This document shows positions 16,907 to 26,201 of a DNA stretch of 64,000 nucleotides, one piece after another (position 1 is the stretch's first letter; every line of letters begins with the position of its first letter). A model generated the notes under the pieces. The model saw only the letters and a list, made by a program, of their open reading frames with translations. It had not been told where the DNA came from and did not search any database. Source of the stretch: CAYNRA01 sp964399465 (GTDB taxonomy: Bacteria > Bacteroidota > Bacteroidia > Cytophagales > Spirosomataceae); assembly GCA_964399465.1 (NCBI GenBank), contig CAYNRA010000001.1:1-64000 (forward strand). The letters are read 5' to 3'. Both the position numbers and the translations under genes were made by a program.

Positions 16907-18133
16907 ATGGAACAACCAACCGTAGCCATTATTGGAGCTGGAATTTCTGGCTTGACATGCGCTTTTTATCTTCAAAAAAAAGGAATTTCGTTTCAAATTA
17001 TCGAAGCTGATACGCAAGTTGGAGGTAGAGTTAAAACGGAACATTATAAAGGATACCTCCTAGATCGAGGGTTTCAAGTACTCCTTACTAACTATCCTGA
17101 ATTAAAGCAAGTAATTGATTTAAAGGCAATTCATGCGAAACCTTTTCGCTCGGGTGCAACTATTTATACCGACGAAAAAATACTTGAAATGGATAATCCG
17201 TTTGAAAATCCTGCCTCTATTTTTTCAATGCTTTTTTCGCCCATCGGTTCTCTAACAGACAAAGTAAAAGTCTATCAATTAATTCGGAAGGTCGCTTCTT
17301 TCAAAGAAGAGGAGCTACTCCGTTACAAAGGTACTGATACGCTGACGTTTTTACGCCAATACGGCTTCTCCGAAAAGTTCATTGATTTGTTCTTTAAGCC
17401 ATTCTTCGGCGGAGTTTTTCTGGAATTTGACCTCAAAACATCGAGTCGTTTCTTTCAATTTGTATTTAAACAATTCTTTGAAGGGAAAGCCGTTTTACCC
17501 GCCCAGGGAATCGGTTCTGTCCCTCATTATTTGGCCGCTCAGTTGCCTAAAGAGGCGATTCGCCTACAAATGAAAGTCGAAAAAATAGAAGAAAAAACAG
17601 TTTTTTTACAAGATGGAACGCAAATTACGCCTGACCATATCGTGGTTGCTACGGAGGCAGATTTTGCAGATTCTCTTTTGGATACTCCCCATTCTCGTAC
17701 GTATTTGGATACAGTTTGTAGCTATTTTTCAGCAGATGTTTCGCCTTCTCCACAAAAGCCGATGCTTTCATTGTTAGCACGACCAAACGGAATTGTCCGC
17801 CACTGGTGTGTGCCAAGCGATATTCAGCCTAATTATGCGCCAGAAGGGAAATCGCTTATCTCGGTGACAACCACTTTTTCTGAAAACCTAGAAGCGTCGA
17901 TAAAGAAAGAATTACTCCCTTTGTTGGGTGAACAAGTACATGATTGGACGTATTTGAAGTCGTACAACGTACGTAAATCTCTTACTTTCTTTCCAGCTGG
18001 TAGCCAAGAAGCGCCGTTCCAAGTAAATGAAACTACTTGGCGATGTGGAGATTATCTATTATATCCGTCGCTTAATGCAGCCATGAAAAGTGGTCGCCAA
18101 GTTGCTGAAGCAATCGCGGACAAAGTCCACTAA
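16907..18133 (+). CDS. NAD(P)/FAD-dependent amine oxidase / phytoene desaturase-like protein
   Basis: 408 residues. The N-terminal VAIIGAGISGLTCAFYLQKKG is a dinucleotide-binding GxGxxG...G motif, followed by the expected Glu (IIEADTQVGGRVKTEHY, with the GGR motif). The C-terminal TWRCGDYLLYPSLNAAMKSGRQVAEAI is the second FAD-binding segment of flavin amine oxidases, protoporphyrinogen oxidase and CrtI-like desaturases. The exact reaction is unknown; no carotenoid or heme gene is adjacent. TAACTTTG at 16850-16857 is a fair -7 element. The gene is followed by a hairpin terminator. Confidence 0.85.
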   Translation: MEQPTVAIIGAGISGLTCAFYLQKKGISFQIIEADTQVGGRVKTEHYKGYLLDRGFQVLLTNYPELKQVIDLKAIHAKPFRSGATIYTDEKILEMDNPFENPASIFSMLFSPIGSLTDKVKVYQLIRKVASFKEEELLRYKGTDTLTFLRQYGFSEKFIDLFFKPFFGGVFLEFDLKTSSRFFQFVFKQFFEGKAVLPAQGIGSVPHYLAAQLPKEAIRLQMKVEKIEEKTVFLQDGTQITPDHIVVATEADFADSLLDTPHSRTYLDTVCSYFSADVSPSPQKPMLSLLARPNGIVRHWCVPSDIQPNYAPEGKSLISVTTTFSENLEASIKKELLPLLGEQVHDWTYLKSYNVRKSLTFFPAGSQEAPFQVNETTWRCGDYLLYPSLNAAMKSGRQVAEAIADKVH

Positions 18134-18176
18134 AAATACGCTATGTTCTTTCTCAATGGATTAACGCATAAAAATG

Positions 18177-18218
18177 AAAACCCCATCAGTACGAAATTTT
18201 TCGTCTCGATGGGGTTTT
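18177..18218. terminator. Intrinsic terminator
   Basis: An 11-bp stem (18177-18187 with 18208-18218, core ACCCCATC) with further pairing inside the loop (ACGAAA/TTTCGT), and T/A runs at both ends. It follows the oxidoreductase gene and may also stop mutS2 transcription from the other side. Confidence 0.85.
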
Positions 18219-18324
18219 GATAAAGGGAATCCTGACTTTTTCTACTGCCGCTACCGCTTGTCCCTATTTCGCTTCGATGAAATTAGAAAAGGAAATTTGT
18301 AGAAATAAGCGGAACAAACTTCCT

Positions 18325-20781
18325 TTATTTCATCTCGACAATCGTTACGCCTTGTCCACCCCGATCGGCGTGTTCATCTCGTATTGTCTTTACTTGTTTG
18401 TATGTTTTTAAATGCAAACGAACAACATTGCGGAGGATTCCATCTCCTTTGCCATGCACGATTCTGATTTCAGGAAAGCCAAGAAGAATGGCATCGTTCA
18501 TGACGTTATCGACCTCTACAACCGCTTCTTCGCCGCGTTTCCCACGAATGTCCAAATTGAAACTGAAATTTTGTGATTTTTCTATCATATCAATTCCACC
18601 TGCCCTGGCTTTTGTAGCTGTTTTCGTCGCTTCTTTGAAAACCTTTCGACTTACTTTTTCCAATCGGTTTAATTTAATATTCGTTTTCAAAGAACCAATC
18701 GCGACCTCTGCATCTTTGCCACGAATGCCAAGTACTTCTCCGATGGCTTCTTGCCCAAGAATACGGACATAACTCCCTGTTTGTATGGTCGTTCCGTCTA
18801 AAATCCATTCTTCAACCTCTGTTTTTTCTTTTGCCGCCGTTGTTGCTGAAACTTCCACAAACTCTTTTTGAAGTTCTGCTTCTTCAAATTGAGAAAGCTC
18901 GTCTCGAAGTACTTTCGTTACTTCTTTCTCCGCTTTTTGTTCCCGGATTTCCCGAATCGTATTTTCTATTTTTCGGTTTGTTTCTTTCAGTAATTCTTTG
19001 GCTTTTTCTTTGGCTTCATTGAGGATTTTTTTCTTCTCAGATTCCAGAAAATCTTTCAACCCAGTATATTGAGCAAGGGTTTCTTTTAATTGCGTGTTTT
19101 GCTGTGTAAACTGCTGATTCTTCTCTTGAAAAACTTTTTTCTCAATTTCTAATTCTTTGATAAGTTTTTCAAAATCAATTTGTTGTGTCCCAAGTTTTTT
19201 TTGTGCATTGGCAAGGATATTAGCTGGAAGTCCGATTTTCTGAGCTACCTCAAGGGCAAATGAGCTTCCAGGTTTTCCCATTTCTAATTGGTACATGGGC
19301 TCCAGATGTTCAGCGTCAAATTTCATGGCGCCGTTGATAGTCCCCGGAGTTTTATCTGCAAAAATCTTTAAATTCGTATAATGTGTATTGACAACCCCCA
19401 ATGCCTTTGATTTAACCAATTGTTCCAAAATGGCTTCTGCAATAGCTCCACCAAGGGTAGGCTCAGTTCCTGTCCCGAACTCATCAATTAAAAACAACGA
19501 AAATTTATTACTAAACTGAACGAAATGACGCATGTTCGTCAGATGCGAACTGTATGTACTCAAATCATTTTCAATGCTTTGTTCGTCACCAATATCGATG
19601 AAAATATTTTTAAAAATACCTATTTTGGAGTCTGGAGAAACCGGAACGAGCAAGCCACATTGAACCATGTATTGAATGAGTCCGATGGTTTTTAGCATCA
19701 CGGATTTTCCTCCTGCGTTGGGACCAGAAACGACCAATATGCGGTTTTCTGGATTGAGTGTTACTTGCAAAGGAATGACCGATTTTTGTTGTTTTTGTAA
19801 GGTGAGTACCAAAACAGGATGCCGGGCGTTTGTCCAATCAAGTACGCGTTCATCAACCAAAAGAGGTGAGGTAGCATCTAATTGCAAAGCTAATTTTGCT
19901 TTTGCGCGAATGAAATCAATCAACCCAAGGTAAAAATAGGCTCTTCGTAAGGCAGGGACAAACGGACGGATGAATGTCGTTAGATTTTCTAAAATCTTGA
20001 TAATTTCTCGTCGTTCCCGAATTTCCAAATCCCGAATTTCATTATTGGCTTCCAATACATCGGCGGGCTCAATGAAGGCCATTTGTCCGGTAGAAGATTC
20101 ATCATGGACAAACCCTTTGAGTTTGCGTTTATGTTCAGATAAAACCGGAATGACCATGCGTCCATTCCGGATTGTGAGCGACATATCGTCTCCAATCCAG
20201 CCGCTATTTCTAGCCGTTCGGAAGATTCGTTCGAGTGTTTTTCGAACATTATTTTGCTCTGCTGCTAAACGCCTCCGGATATCCAATAACTCTGGCGATG
20301 CGTTGTCTCGTACTTTTCCGCGTTCGTCAATAATTTGGTCAATTTTACTCGTAATATGCTTCCACTCAATGGCTTTCCCGTTTTCAGTTTGGTCAGGCAG
20401 TGACTGTTTTGTGAGTTCTTGTAAAGTAGGATATTGGTGTTCTTCCTTATTTTGAAAAAAATGTACGATTTGTTGAATCGTCAAAAGAGAGACTTTTAAA
20501 TCATAAAAATGCTCTTCGGATAAATACGTGCCAGGCACTGCTGCTAAGTCCAAAGAATCCCGAACATCTAAATAATTTTGGCTAGGAAAACTCGACTCTA
20601 CTTGGAGTAAGAGCTTAAATTCAGCTGCCTGATTTTGTAATTTTTTTACGAGTGTGTAATCGTCACTGAACCGGATTTTCTGGACGAAATTCTTTCCTAA
20701 TGGGCTGATACAAGCTTCGCTTAACCATTCTCGAATTTTATCAAATCCTAGTTTTTGTTCGATATTTTTGGGGTATAACAT
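18325..20781 (-). CDS. mutS2: Endonuclease/ribosome-rescue ATPase MutS2
   Basis: 818 residues. An N-terminal core and clamp region is followed by the MutS ATPase: ILVVSGPNAGGKSVMLKTIGL (Walker A, about residues 345-365), FLIDEFGTGTEPTLGGAIAEAILE (Walker B and signature) and VVNTHYTNLK. A long coiled-coil rich in K/E follows at about 510-640, then a KOW-like region. At the end is a Smr domain (LDIRGKRGEEAVVEVDNVM and RIVHGKGDGILRNVVRLHLK, the DxR and HGxG motifs). It lacks the mismatch-recognition domain of MutS. MutS2 is linked to suppression of recombination and, in Bacillus, to splitting collided ribosomes. Confidence 0.95.
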   Translation of the reverse strand: MLYPKNIEQKLGFDKIREWLSEACISPLGKNFVQKIRFSDDYTLVKKLQNQAAEFKLLLQVESSFPSQNYLDVRDSLDLAAVPGTYLSEEHFYDLKVSLLTIQQIVHFFQNKEEHQYPTLQELTKQSLPDQTENGKAIEWKHITSKIDQIIDERGKVRDNASPELLDIRRRLAAEQNNVRKTLERIFRTARNSGWIGDDMSLTIRNGRMVIPVLSEHKRKLKGFVHDESSTGQMAFIEPADVLEANNEIRDLEIRERREIIKILENLTTFIRPFVPALRRAYFYLGLIDFIRAKAKLALQLDATSPLLVDERVLDWTNARHPVLVLTLQKQQKSVIPLQVTLNPENRILVVSGPNAGGKSVMLKTIGLIQYMVQCGLLVPVSPDSKIGIFKNIFIDIGDEQSIENDLSTYSSHLTNMRHFVQFSNKFSLFLIDEFGTGTEPTLGGAIAEAILEQLVKSKALGVVNTHYTNLKIFADKTPGTINGAMKFDAEHLEPMYQLEMGKPGSSFALEVAQKIGLPANILANAQKKLGTQQIDFEKLIKELEIEKKVFQEKNQQFTQQNTQLKETLAQYTGLKDFLESEKKKILNEAKEKAKELLKETNRKIENTIREIREQKAEKEVTKVLRDELSQFEEAELQKEFVEVSATTAAKEKTEVEEWILDGTTIQTGSYVRILGQEAIGEVLGIRGKDAEVAIGSLKTNIKLNRLEKVSRKVFKEATKTATKARAGGIDMIEKSQNFSFNLDIRGKRGEEAVVEVDNVMNDAILLGFPEIRIVHGKGDGILRNVVRLHLKTYKQVKTIRDEHADRGGQGVTIVEMK

Positions 20782-20827
20782 GTCATTTTTTTAGCCAATG
20801 AATAGGCAAAGATACTATTTTATAAAT

Positions 20828-21196
20828 TTAATATTGTTTCGTACTCAACATCACCAAAGTACATGCTTCGAGAACTTCGATACCTGCTTGTTCTAATTCG
20901 TGGGCGAATGGAGGATTTTCAGCACCTGGGTTAAAAATCACTCTTCTTGGCTTTAATTTCTTTATTTTTTCTTGCCAATCTTCTTGATTTTTAGCTCCCA
21001 CATACAGCGTCACAGTGTCAATTTCTTCGTCTTCAGGAATGGATGCCTGAATGGGCTGCTCAAATACATTCCCTTCTTTAATGCCAACCAGCACAAAAGG
21101 AAAAGATTTTTTATGTAGTGCTTCCGCTGCCAAATAGGCGTAACGATTTGGGTTGGTAGTTGCCCCTAAAATGAGGGTTTTGGGTTTTTCTATCAT
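20828..21196 (-). CDS. CoA-binding domain protein (YccU family)
   Basis: 122 residues. A Rossmann-type CoA-binding fold: TLILGATTNPNRYAYLAAEALHKKSFPFVLVG at the start, VTLYVGAKNQEDWQEKIKKLKPRRVIFNPGAENPPF in the middle and LEACTLVMLSTKQY at the end. It resembles the N-terminal domain of succinyl-CoA synthetase alpha subunits but is a stand-alone protein. Function in the cell is not established. It lies 21 bases after the peptidase gene upstream (minus strand), so the two are probably co-transcribed, with mutS2 47 bases further on. Confidence 0.88.
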   Translation of the reverse strand: MIEKPKTLILGATTNPNRYAYLAAEALHKKSFPFVLVGIKEGNVFEQPIQASIPEDEEIDTVTLYVGAKNQEDWQEKIKKLKPRRVIFNPGAENPPFAHELEQAGIEVLEACTLVMLSTKQY

Positions 21197-21217
21197 CTGT
21201 GAAAACTAAAAATAAAT

Positions 21218-22435
21218 TTAAAAAGTAACAGACAATTCAACGGGTTTTCCATTACGCAAAACAATGGCTTTTACAGTTTGCCCCTTCTCAAATTGTCCCA
21301 ATGCTTCCATATAATCTTGAATGTCAGCAATGGTTTTATCTCCCAACTGAATCAAAACATCGTTTGTTTTGATTCCTGCTTTAGCAGCTGGTCGGCCTTC
21401 GGTAACTCCGTCCAGCCGAAGTCCCTTTTTTGCATACGAATAATCGGGAATAACGCCCATTGTTACTTTAAATGAGCTTTGTGCCGACATCATTTGGGGG
21501 ACTGCGGTGGCTGTAAAAGGCGCTTTATCTACTTTTTCCATCCGTGAAATAATCTCTTTGATGAAACCAAGGACTTGTTCTTGACCTACATAATTGATTT
21601 TATCGGCATCGTCGCTTGGTTTGTGGTAATCAGTGTGTACACCCGTAAAAAAAGAAAGAACGGGAATGTTCTGCAAATAAAAAGAAGCATGGTCTGAAGG
21701 TCCCATTCCCGTTGAATCGACTTGAATGCGAAGACTCGTTTTCTTCATAGATTCCGGTACGGCATATCCCCAATAAGGAGATGTACCAACACCTCCAACG
21801 GTCAACCCTTTGTCCACGGTGTAGCGGCCAATCATGTCCATATTTAGCATATAATGAATGGAAGAAAGCGGTATTGGTGGATTTTGGGTGAATTGTTTTG
21901 AGCCTACGAGCCCAAGTTCTTCTGCTGCAAAATGCACAAAAAGATAATTGTATTTTTCCTTTACATCATTCTTTGTCAAATAATGGGCGAGCTCCAGCAC
22001 ACCTGCTGTCCCAGAAGCATTGTCGTCAGCGCCGTTATGAATGGTATTATTTGTTTGCCCCACCAATGAAGCTCCTTGTCCGTCTGTACCCAAGTGGTCG
22101 TAATGTGCGCCAATAACAACCGTATTTGTTGCTTGGTTATCTAAAAAAGCCATCACATTTTGTGTAGAAACAGTCGTTTCAAAAGGATGAAGACCTTTTT
22201 TTGCCGTAAATGTCTGGAAGTAATCCGGGTGGGTAGCGAGTGGGGCAAGTCCTAATTTTTCATAATATTGAACAAGGTAGCCGGCTGCTTTTTTTTCTCC
22301 GTCTGTTCCTGCACCTCTTCCCGCTAGTTCGTCTGAGGCGAGGTATTCGATGTGTTTTTTTAAACGTTCAATCGGGTTTTCTTGCGCTTGGCTTGCAAAA
22401 GAAAGTAGTACAAATAGAAACAGATTTTTTTTCAT
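21218..22435 (-). CDS. Secreted M28-family zinc aminopeptidase with PDZ domain
   Basis: 405 residues from the ATG at 22435 (MKKNLFLFVLLSFASQAQE, signal peptide). The catalytic domain shows the M28 zinc ligands and base in order: HYDHLG, GADDNASGTAGVLELA, AAEELGLVGSKQF (EE), NMDMIGR and DHASFY. A PDZ domain follows at about 310-405 (GVTEGRPAAKAGIKTNDVLIQLGDKTI). It is expected in the periplasm or outside the cell, removing N-terminal amino acids from peptides. The PDZ may recruit substrate tails. All metal-binding residues are present. Confidence 0.92.
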   Translation of the reverse strand: MKKNLFLFVLLSFASQAQENPIERLKKHIEYLASDELAGRGAGTDGEKKAAGYLVQYYEKLGLAPLATHPDYFQTFTAKKGLHPFETTVSTQNVMAFLDNQATNTVVIGAHYDHLGTDGQGASLVGQTNNTIHNGADDNASGTAGVLELAHYLTKNDVKEKYNYLFVHFAAEELGLVGSKQFTQNPPIPLSSIHYMLNMDMIGRYTVDKGLTVGGVGTSPYWGYAVPESMKKTSLRIQVDSTGMGPSDHASFYLQNIPVLSFFTGVHTDYHKPSDDADKINYVGQEQVLGFIKEIISRMEKVDKAPFTATAVPQMMSAQSSFKVTMGVIPDYSYAKKGLRLDGVTEGRPAAKAGIKTNDVLIQLGDKTIADIQDYMEALGQFEKGQTVKAIVLRNGKPVELSVTF

Positions 22436-22482
22436 ACATTTCAAAAATGAGGGGATAGATTAATCAAAAATGAAACTTTATT

Positions 22483-24111
22483 TTATCTTTTGAATAAAAT
22501 TTCGCCTCCAATAGCTGTCTGTAAAACCAAGACTTGACGGATTTTAGACAATGGAATTTCCATGATGTCCTGGTCTGTGATAACGAAATCTGCTTGTTTA
22601 CCTAGTTCGATACTTCCTCGTTCTTTTTCTTCAAAGTTGGAATAGGCGGCCCAAATAGTCATGGCTTTCAATGCCTGCTCTCGCGTGAGTGCGTTTTCCA
22701 TTTGATAACCGCCCTCAGGATAATTGGCTGCATCTTGGCGCGCAACCGCTGCATGAAAACCATACAGTGGATTGACATATTCTACTGGAAAATCAGATCC
22801 ATTGGTCAAATATCCGTTTTGTTGCAATAACTCTTGGAATGCGTAAGCACCTTTTTCTCGCTCTTTCCCCAATCGTGCTTCCGCCCAATACATATCCGAG
22901 GTCGCGTGGGTAGCTTGAATGGAGGGGATCACAGAATATTTTCCAAACTTTGCTATATCCGCAGGATGTACAACTTGTGCGTGTTCAATACGCCAACGTC
23001 TTTCGTTTTTTCCTTTCAATAATTTACCATAAATATCCAAGATTAACCGATTGGCAGAATCACCAATACAGTGTGTATTTGCTTGGTAATCAGAGTTATA
23101 TATATCTGTTAAGTTTCTTTCCAGTTCCTTTGGACTTAAAAGTAAGAAGCCTTTTTGGTCTGGTGCGTCCGAGTAAGGTGCGAGTAAACTGGCACCTCGT
23201 GAGCCAAGTGCGCCATCCGCATAGAGTTTTACAGAGCCCACATGCAAGCGATCTGTTTTGATAATTCCTCTTTTTAAATAATAATCGAGGTTGGCAATGC
23301 CCAAAGAAACCATGACATAATCTCGGACTTTAAGAGAACCCTCGCTGTGCATTTTTTCGATTAGTTCAATATCATCCCGATTTAAACCCGCATCCGAAAC
23401 GGTCGTTAGCCCGTTTTCAAGACAAACAGCTTCTGCTGCTTGAAGCATTTTTCGTTTTTCTTCTTCCTCTGGTCTAGGGATTACCCGCCGCACAAGTCCC
23501 ATGGCGTTATCGATCAAAATACCTGTGGGTTGCCCGTTTTGTAAGAGTACGTCACCACCATCGACACGACTGCCTGACGTGATTTTAGCCAATTGTAATG
23601 CTTTTGAGTTCACAAAAAGCGCATGGCCGTCAATACGTGTCAAGGCGACTGGTTTGGTCGGAAATGCCGCATCAAGTAATTCTTTTGTAGGGAATGTCTG
23701 TACTTCCCAATCGTTTTGATCCCAGCCTCTACCAATAATCCAATCCACTTCTGGATGTTCTTGTGCGAATTTCTGTAAGCGTTCGACAAGTTCTTCCGGT
23801 GATTTGGTTTCGACCAAATTGCACTGGCTTAGCATTTGACCTAATCCGACAAAGTGGGCGTGTGGGTCAAAAAAACCAGGATAAACGGCTTTGCCCTGCG
23901 CATCAATTGTTTGGTTTGCTTCGTATGTACGCGTGATTTTTCTCGTTGAGCCAATCGCGACGAATTTTCCATTCTGAACAGCAAAAGCTTCACTTTTCGA
24001 AAAGCGTGCATCCACCGTATAAACACGTGCATTGTGAACAATCAAATCAACTGGCTTAGGGGAACAACTGTATCCCAAAAGAGCAATAAGCGGGAGAAAA
24101 CGGTATTTCAT
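22483..24111 (-). CDS. Lipoprotein amidohydrolase (YtcJ-like)
   Basis: 542 residues. The N-terminus MKYRFLPLIALLGYSCSPKP carries a lipobox with the acylated Cys at residue 16, so it is probably anchored to a membrane outside the cytoplasm. Amidohydrolase-3 features follow: AVYPGFFDPHAHFVGLG (HxH metal site), DGHALFVNSKAL, YADGALGSRGASL, HCIGDSANRL, RIEHAQVVHP and NGSDFPVE (metal Asp). The strands ALTREQALKAMTIWAAYSNFEEKERGSIELGKQADFVI close the fold. Members hydrolyse formyl or amide bonds; the substrate is unknown. It starts 148 bases from the divergent DapA-like gene. Confidence 0.88.
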   Translation of the reverse strand: MKYRFLPLIALLGYSCSPKPVDLIVHNARVYTVDARFSKSEAFAVQNGKFVAIGSTRKITRTYEANQTIDAQGKAVYPGFFDPHAHFVGLGQMLSQCNLVETKSPEELVERLQKFAQEHPEVDWIIGRGWDQNDWEVQTFPTKELLDAAFPTKPVALTRIDGHALFVNSKALQLAKITSGSRVDGGDVLLQNGQPTGILIDNAMGLVRRVIPRPEEEEKRKMLQAAEAVCLENGLTTVSDAGLNRDDIELIEKMHSEGSLKVRDYVMVSLGIANLDYYLKRGIIKTDRLHVGSVKLYADGALGSRGASLLAPYSDAPDQKGFLLLSPKELERNLTDIYNSDYQANTHCIGDSANRLILDIYGKLLKGKNERRWRIEHAQVVHPADIAKFGKYSVIPSIQATHATSDMYWAEARLGKEREKGAYAFQELLQQNGYLTNGSDFPVEYVNPLYGFHAAVARQDAANYPEGGYQMENALTREQALKAMTIWAAYSNFEEKERGSIELGKQADFVITDQDIMEIPLSKIRQVLVLQTAIGGEILFKR

Positions 24112-24258
24112 TGGTATATTATTGGGTGAATGAACTAGCCCAATGGGCTCGAATAAACGAAGTTACATCGAAAACTCTTATTTTGCTTTCTTGGTTCTTT
24201 TTTCTTTGCCCAAGAACCCCTAAGTTTGTTTTAAGTATATCCTAACTAAACGAAATCT

Positions 24259-25170
24259 ATGAAACCAAACTGGACAGGTGTATATCCTGCTGTTACCACT
24301 AATTTTTACGAAGATGAAAGTCTAGATTTAGACTTATTTACCTCAAATATAGATACCCAACTCGACGCAGGTGTACACGGCATTGTTCTCTGTGGCTCAC
24401 TCGGTGAAAATGGCACATTGACAACAGATGAAAAATACCTTCTTCTCGAAACCGCTAAAAATGTCGTGGGAGAAAGAGCGCCTATTATTATGTGTATTGC
24501 CGAATGTATCACGCGAGAGGCGGTCGCTTTTGCTAAAGATTGTGAAGAATTAGGCGCGGATGGTTTCATGCTTTTGCCGCCAATGAGATACCCGTCTGAT
24601 ACTAGAGAAACCTTGCATTATTTACATAAAGTAGCGGATGCAACAGATTTACCCGTCATGGCGTATAATAATCCGCTTGCCTATAAGACGTTTATCTCTA
24701 TTCCGATGTTTCAAGAACTGGCTGCAAATCCACATTTTGAAGCGATGAAGGAATCGACGGGAGATATTCGGTACATGACGGACATCATCAATACGTTTGG
24801 CGACCGCTTCAAAATTCTTAGTGGGGTAGATGACCTAGCCCTGGAAAGCCTCATCATGGGTGCTGATGGTTGGGTCGCAGGGCTCGTCGATGCGTTCCCA
24901 AGAGAAACTGTCGTGATTTATGAGTTAGCCAAAGCGGGACGTATAGAGGAAGCACGCGAAATTTATCGTTGGTTTTTCCCACTTCTTCATTTGGACGTTT
25001 CAACCAAATTTGTACAAAATATCAAACTTGCAGAAGCCGCAACGGGCTTGGGCTCTGAGTTCGTTCGGGAACCTCGTTTGCCACTCATCGGTGAAGAAAG
25101 ACAAAACGTACTCACCATCATAGAAGAGGCAATTAAAACGCGTCCAGATTTGTCAAAATATGGGTATTAA
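24259..25170 (+). CDS. DapA-family lyase, probable 1-pyrroline-4-hydroxy-2-carboxylate deaminase
   Basis: 303 residues with the DapA/NanA TIM-barrel motifs: TGVYPAVTTNFYEDESLD, LCGSLGENGTLT, VMAYNNPLAYK (active Tyr) and EAMKESTGDIR with the Schiff-base Lys at about residue 164. In other bacteria a DapA homologue next to a hydroxyproline epimerase and a D-amino-acid oxidase is the deaminase that turns 1-pyrroline-4-hydroxy-2-carboxylate into 2-oxoglutarate semialdehyde. The function is assigned from this context. TAAGTTTG at 24221-24228 is a likely -7 element; the epimerase begins 22 bases downstream. Confidence 0.8.
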   Translation: MKPNWTGVYPAVTTNFYEDESLDLDLFTSNIDTQLDAGVHGIVLCGSLGENGTLTTDEKYLLLETAKNVVGERAPIIMCIAECITREAVAFAKDCEELGADGFMLLPPMRYPSDTRETLHYLHKVADATDLPVMAYNNPLAYKTFISIPMFQELAANPHFEAMKESTGDIRYMTDIINTFGDRFKILSGVDDLALESLIMGADGWVAGLVDAFPRETVVIYELAKAGRIEEAREIYRWFFPLLHLDVSTKFVQNIKLAEAATGLGSEFVREPRLPLIGEERQNVLTIIEEAIKTRPDLSKYGY

Positions 25171-25192
25171 TTTTGCCCTATTCGTCTAAAAT

Positions 25193-26197
25193 ATGAAAGA
25201 AACATTTACATGTATTGATGCACATACGTGCGGAAATCCTGTGCGTTTGGTGCAAACGGGCGGGCCTCAGCTAGAAGGTCGTACAATGTCTGAAAAACGG
25301 CAACATTTTCTACAAGAATTCGACTGGATTCGGAAGGGGTTGATGTTTGAACCACGCGGGCACGATATGATGTCAGGAAGTATTTTGTATCCTCCCTGTG
25401 ACCCACAAAATGACGTGGGTGTGCTATTCATTGAAACAAGTGGCTGTTTACCTATGTGTGGCCACGGAACAATTGGAACTATTACAATTGCTATTGAAAA
25501 AGGGCTGATTTCTCCCAAAGTCAAAGGGAAAGTACGTATGGAAGCCCCCGCAGGCTTAGTTTTGATTGATTACCAACAGAATGAAAAAGGGAAAGTTACC
25601 TCTGTTAAGTTAACGAATGTTCCCTCTTTTTTAGCAGCGGAAGGTTTATCTATCACGTGTCCTGATTTAGGTGATTTGGTGGTAGATGTTGCGTATGGTG
25701 GAAATTATTATGCCATCATTGACGTTCAACCCAATTTTCCTGGTTTAGAACATTTTCGCGCAGACCAACTCATTGCTTGGTCACGTATTATTCGAAAACA
25801 AATGAATGAGAAATACACCTTTGTTCATCCAAATGATAGCTCTATTCAAGGAGTAAGTCATATCGAATGGACGGGAGCTGTTTTGGATGCTACTTCCACG
25901 GCAAGAAATGCTGTTTTTTACGGAGATAAGGCCATTGATAGATCCCCTTGCGGGACAGGGACTTCCGCAAGAATGGCACAATGGGCTGCCAAGGGAATGC
26001 TAAATCTTGGCGATGAATTTATTCACGAAAGTATCATCGGTAGCAAATTCACGGGTAGAATCGAAGGCGAAACTACGGTAGGAGGCAAGCCCGCTATTAT
26101 TCCGAGTATAGAAGGTTGGGCAAGAATCTATGGTGAAAATAAGATAACAATTGACTCAGAAGACGACCCGTATGCATTTGGGTTTCAAGTAGTATAA
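25193..26197 (+). CDS. 4-hydroxyproline 2-epimerase (proline racemase family)
   Basis: 334 residues. CIDAHTCGNPVRLVQTGGP and FEPRGHDMMSGSI are family signatures. The two catalytic Cys lie in LPMCGHGTIGTI (about residue 88) and DRSPCGTGTSARMA (about 252). Having Cys at both positions marks a racemase/epimerase, not the 3-hydroxyproline dehydratase, which has Thr at the second. It would convert trans-4-hydroxy-L-proline to cis-4-hydroxy-D-proline. The neighbours supply the next two steps. The following oxidase starts 4 bases after its stop codon, so translation is probably coupled. Confidence 0.9.
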   Translation: MKETFTCIDAHTCGNPVRLVQTGGPQLEGRTMSEKRQHFLQEFDWIRKGLMFEPRGHDMMSGSILYPPCDPQNDVGVLFIETSGCLPMCGHGTIGTITIAIEKGLISPKVKGKVRMEAPAGLVLIDYQQNEKGKVTSVKLTNVPSFLAAEGLSITCPDLGDLVVDVAYGGNYYAIIDVQPNFPGLEHFRADQLIAWSRIIRKQMNEKYTFVHPNDSSIQGVSHIEWTGAVLDATSTARNAVFYGDKAIDRSPCGTGTSARMAQWAAKGMLNLGDEFIHESIIGSKFTGRIEGETTVGGKPAIIPSIEGWARIYGENKITIDSEDDPYAFGFQVV

Positions 26198-26201
26198 TTA
26201 G

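Noticed and set aside
24306..24569. An 87-codon frame opposite the DapA-like gene
   Set aside because: Serine/proline-rich shadow of the real gene on the other strand.
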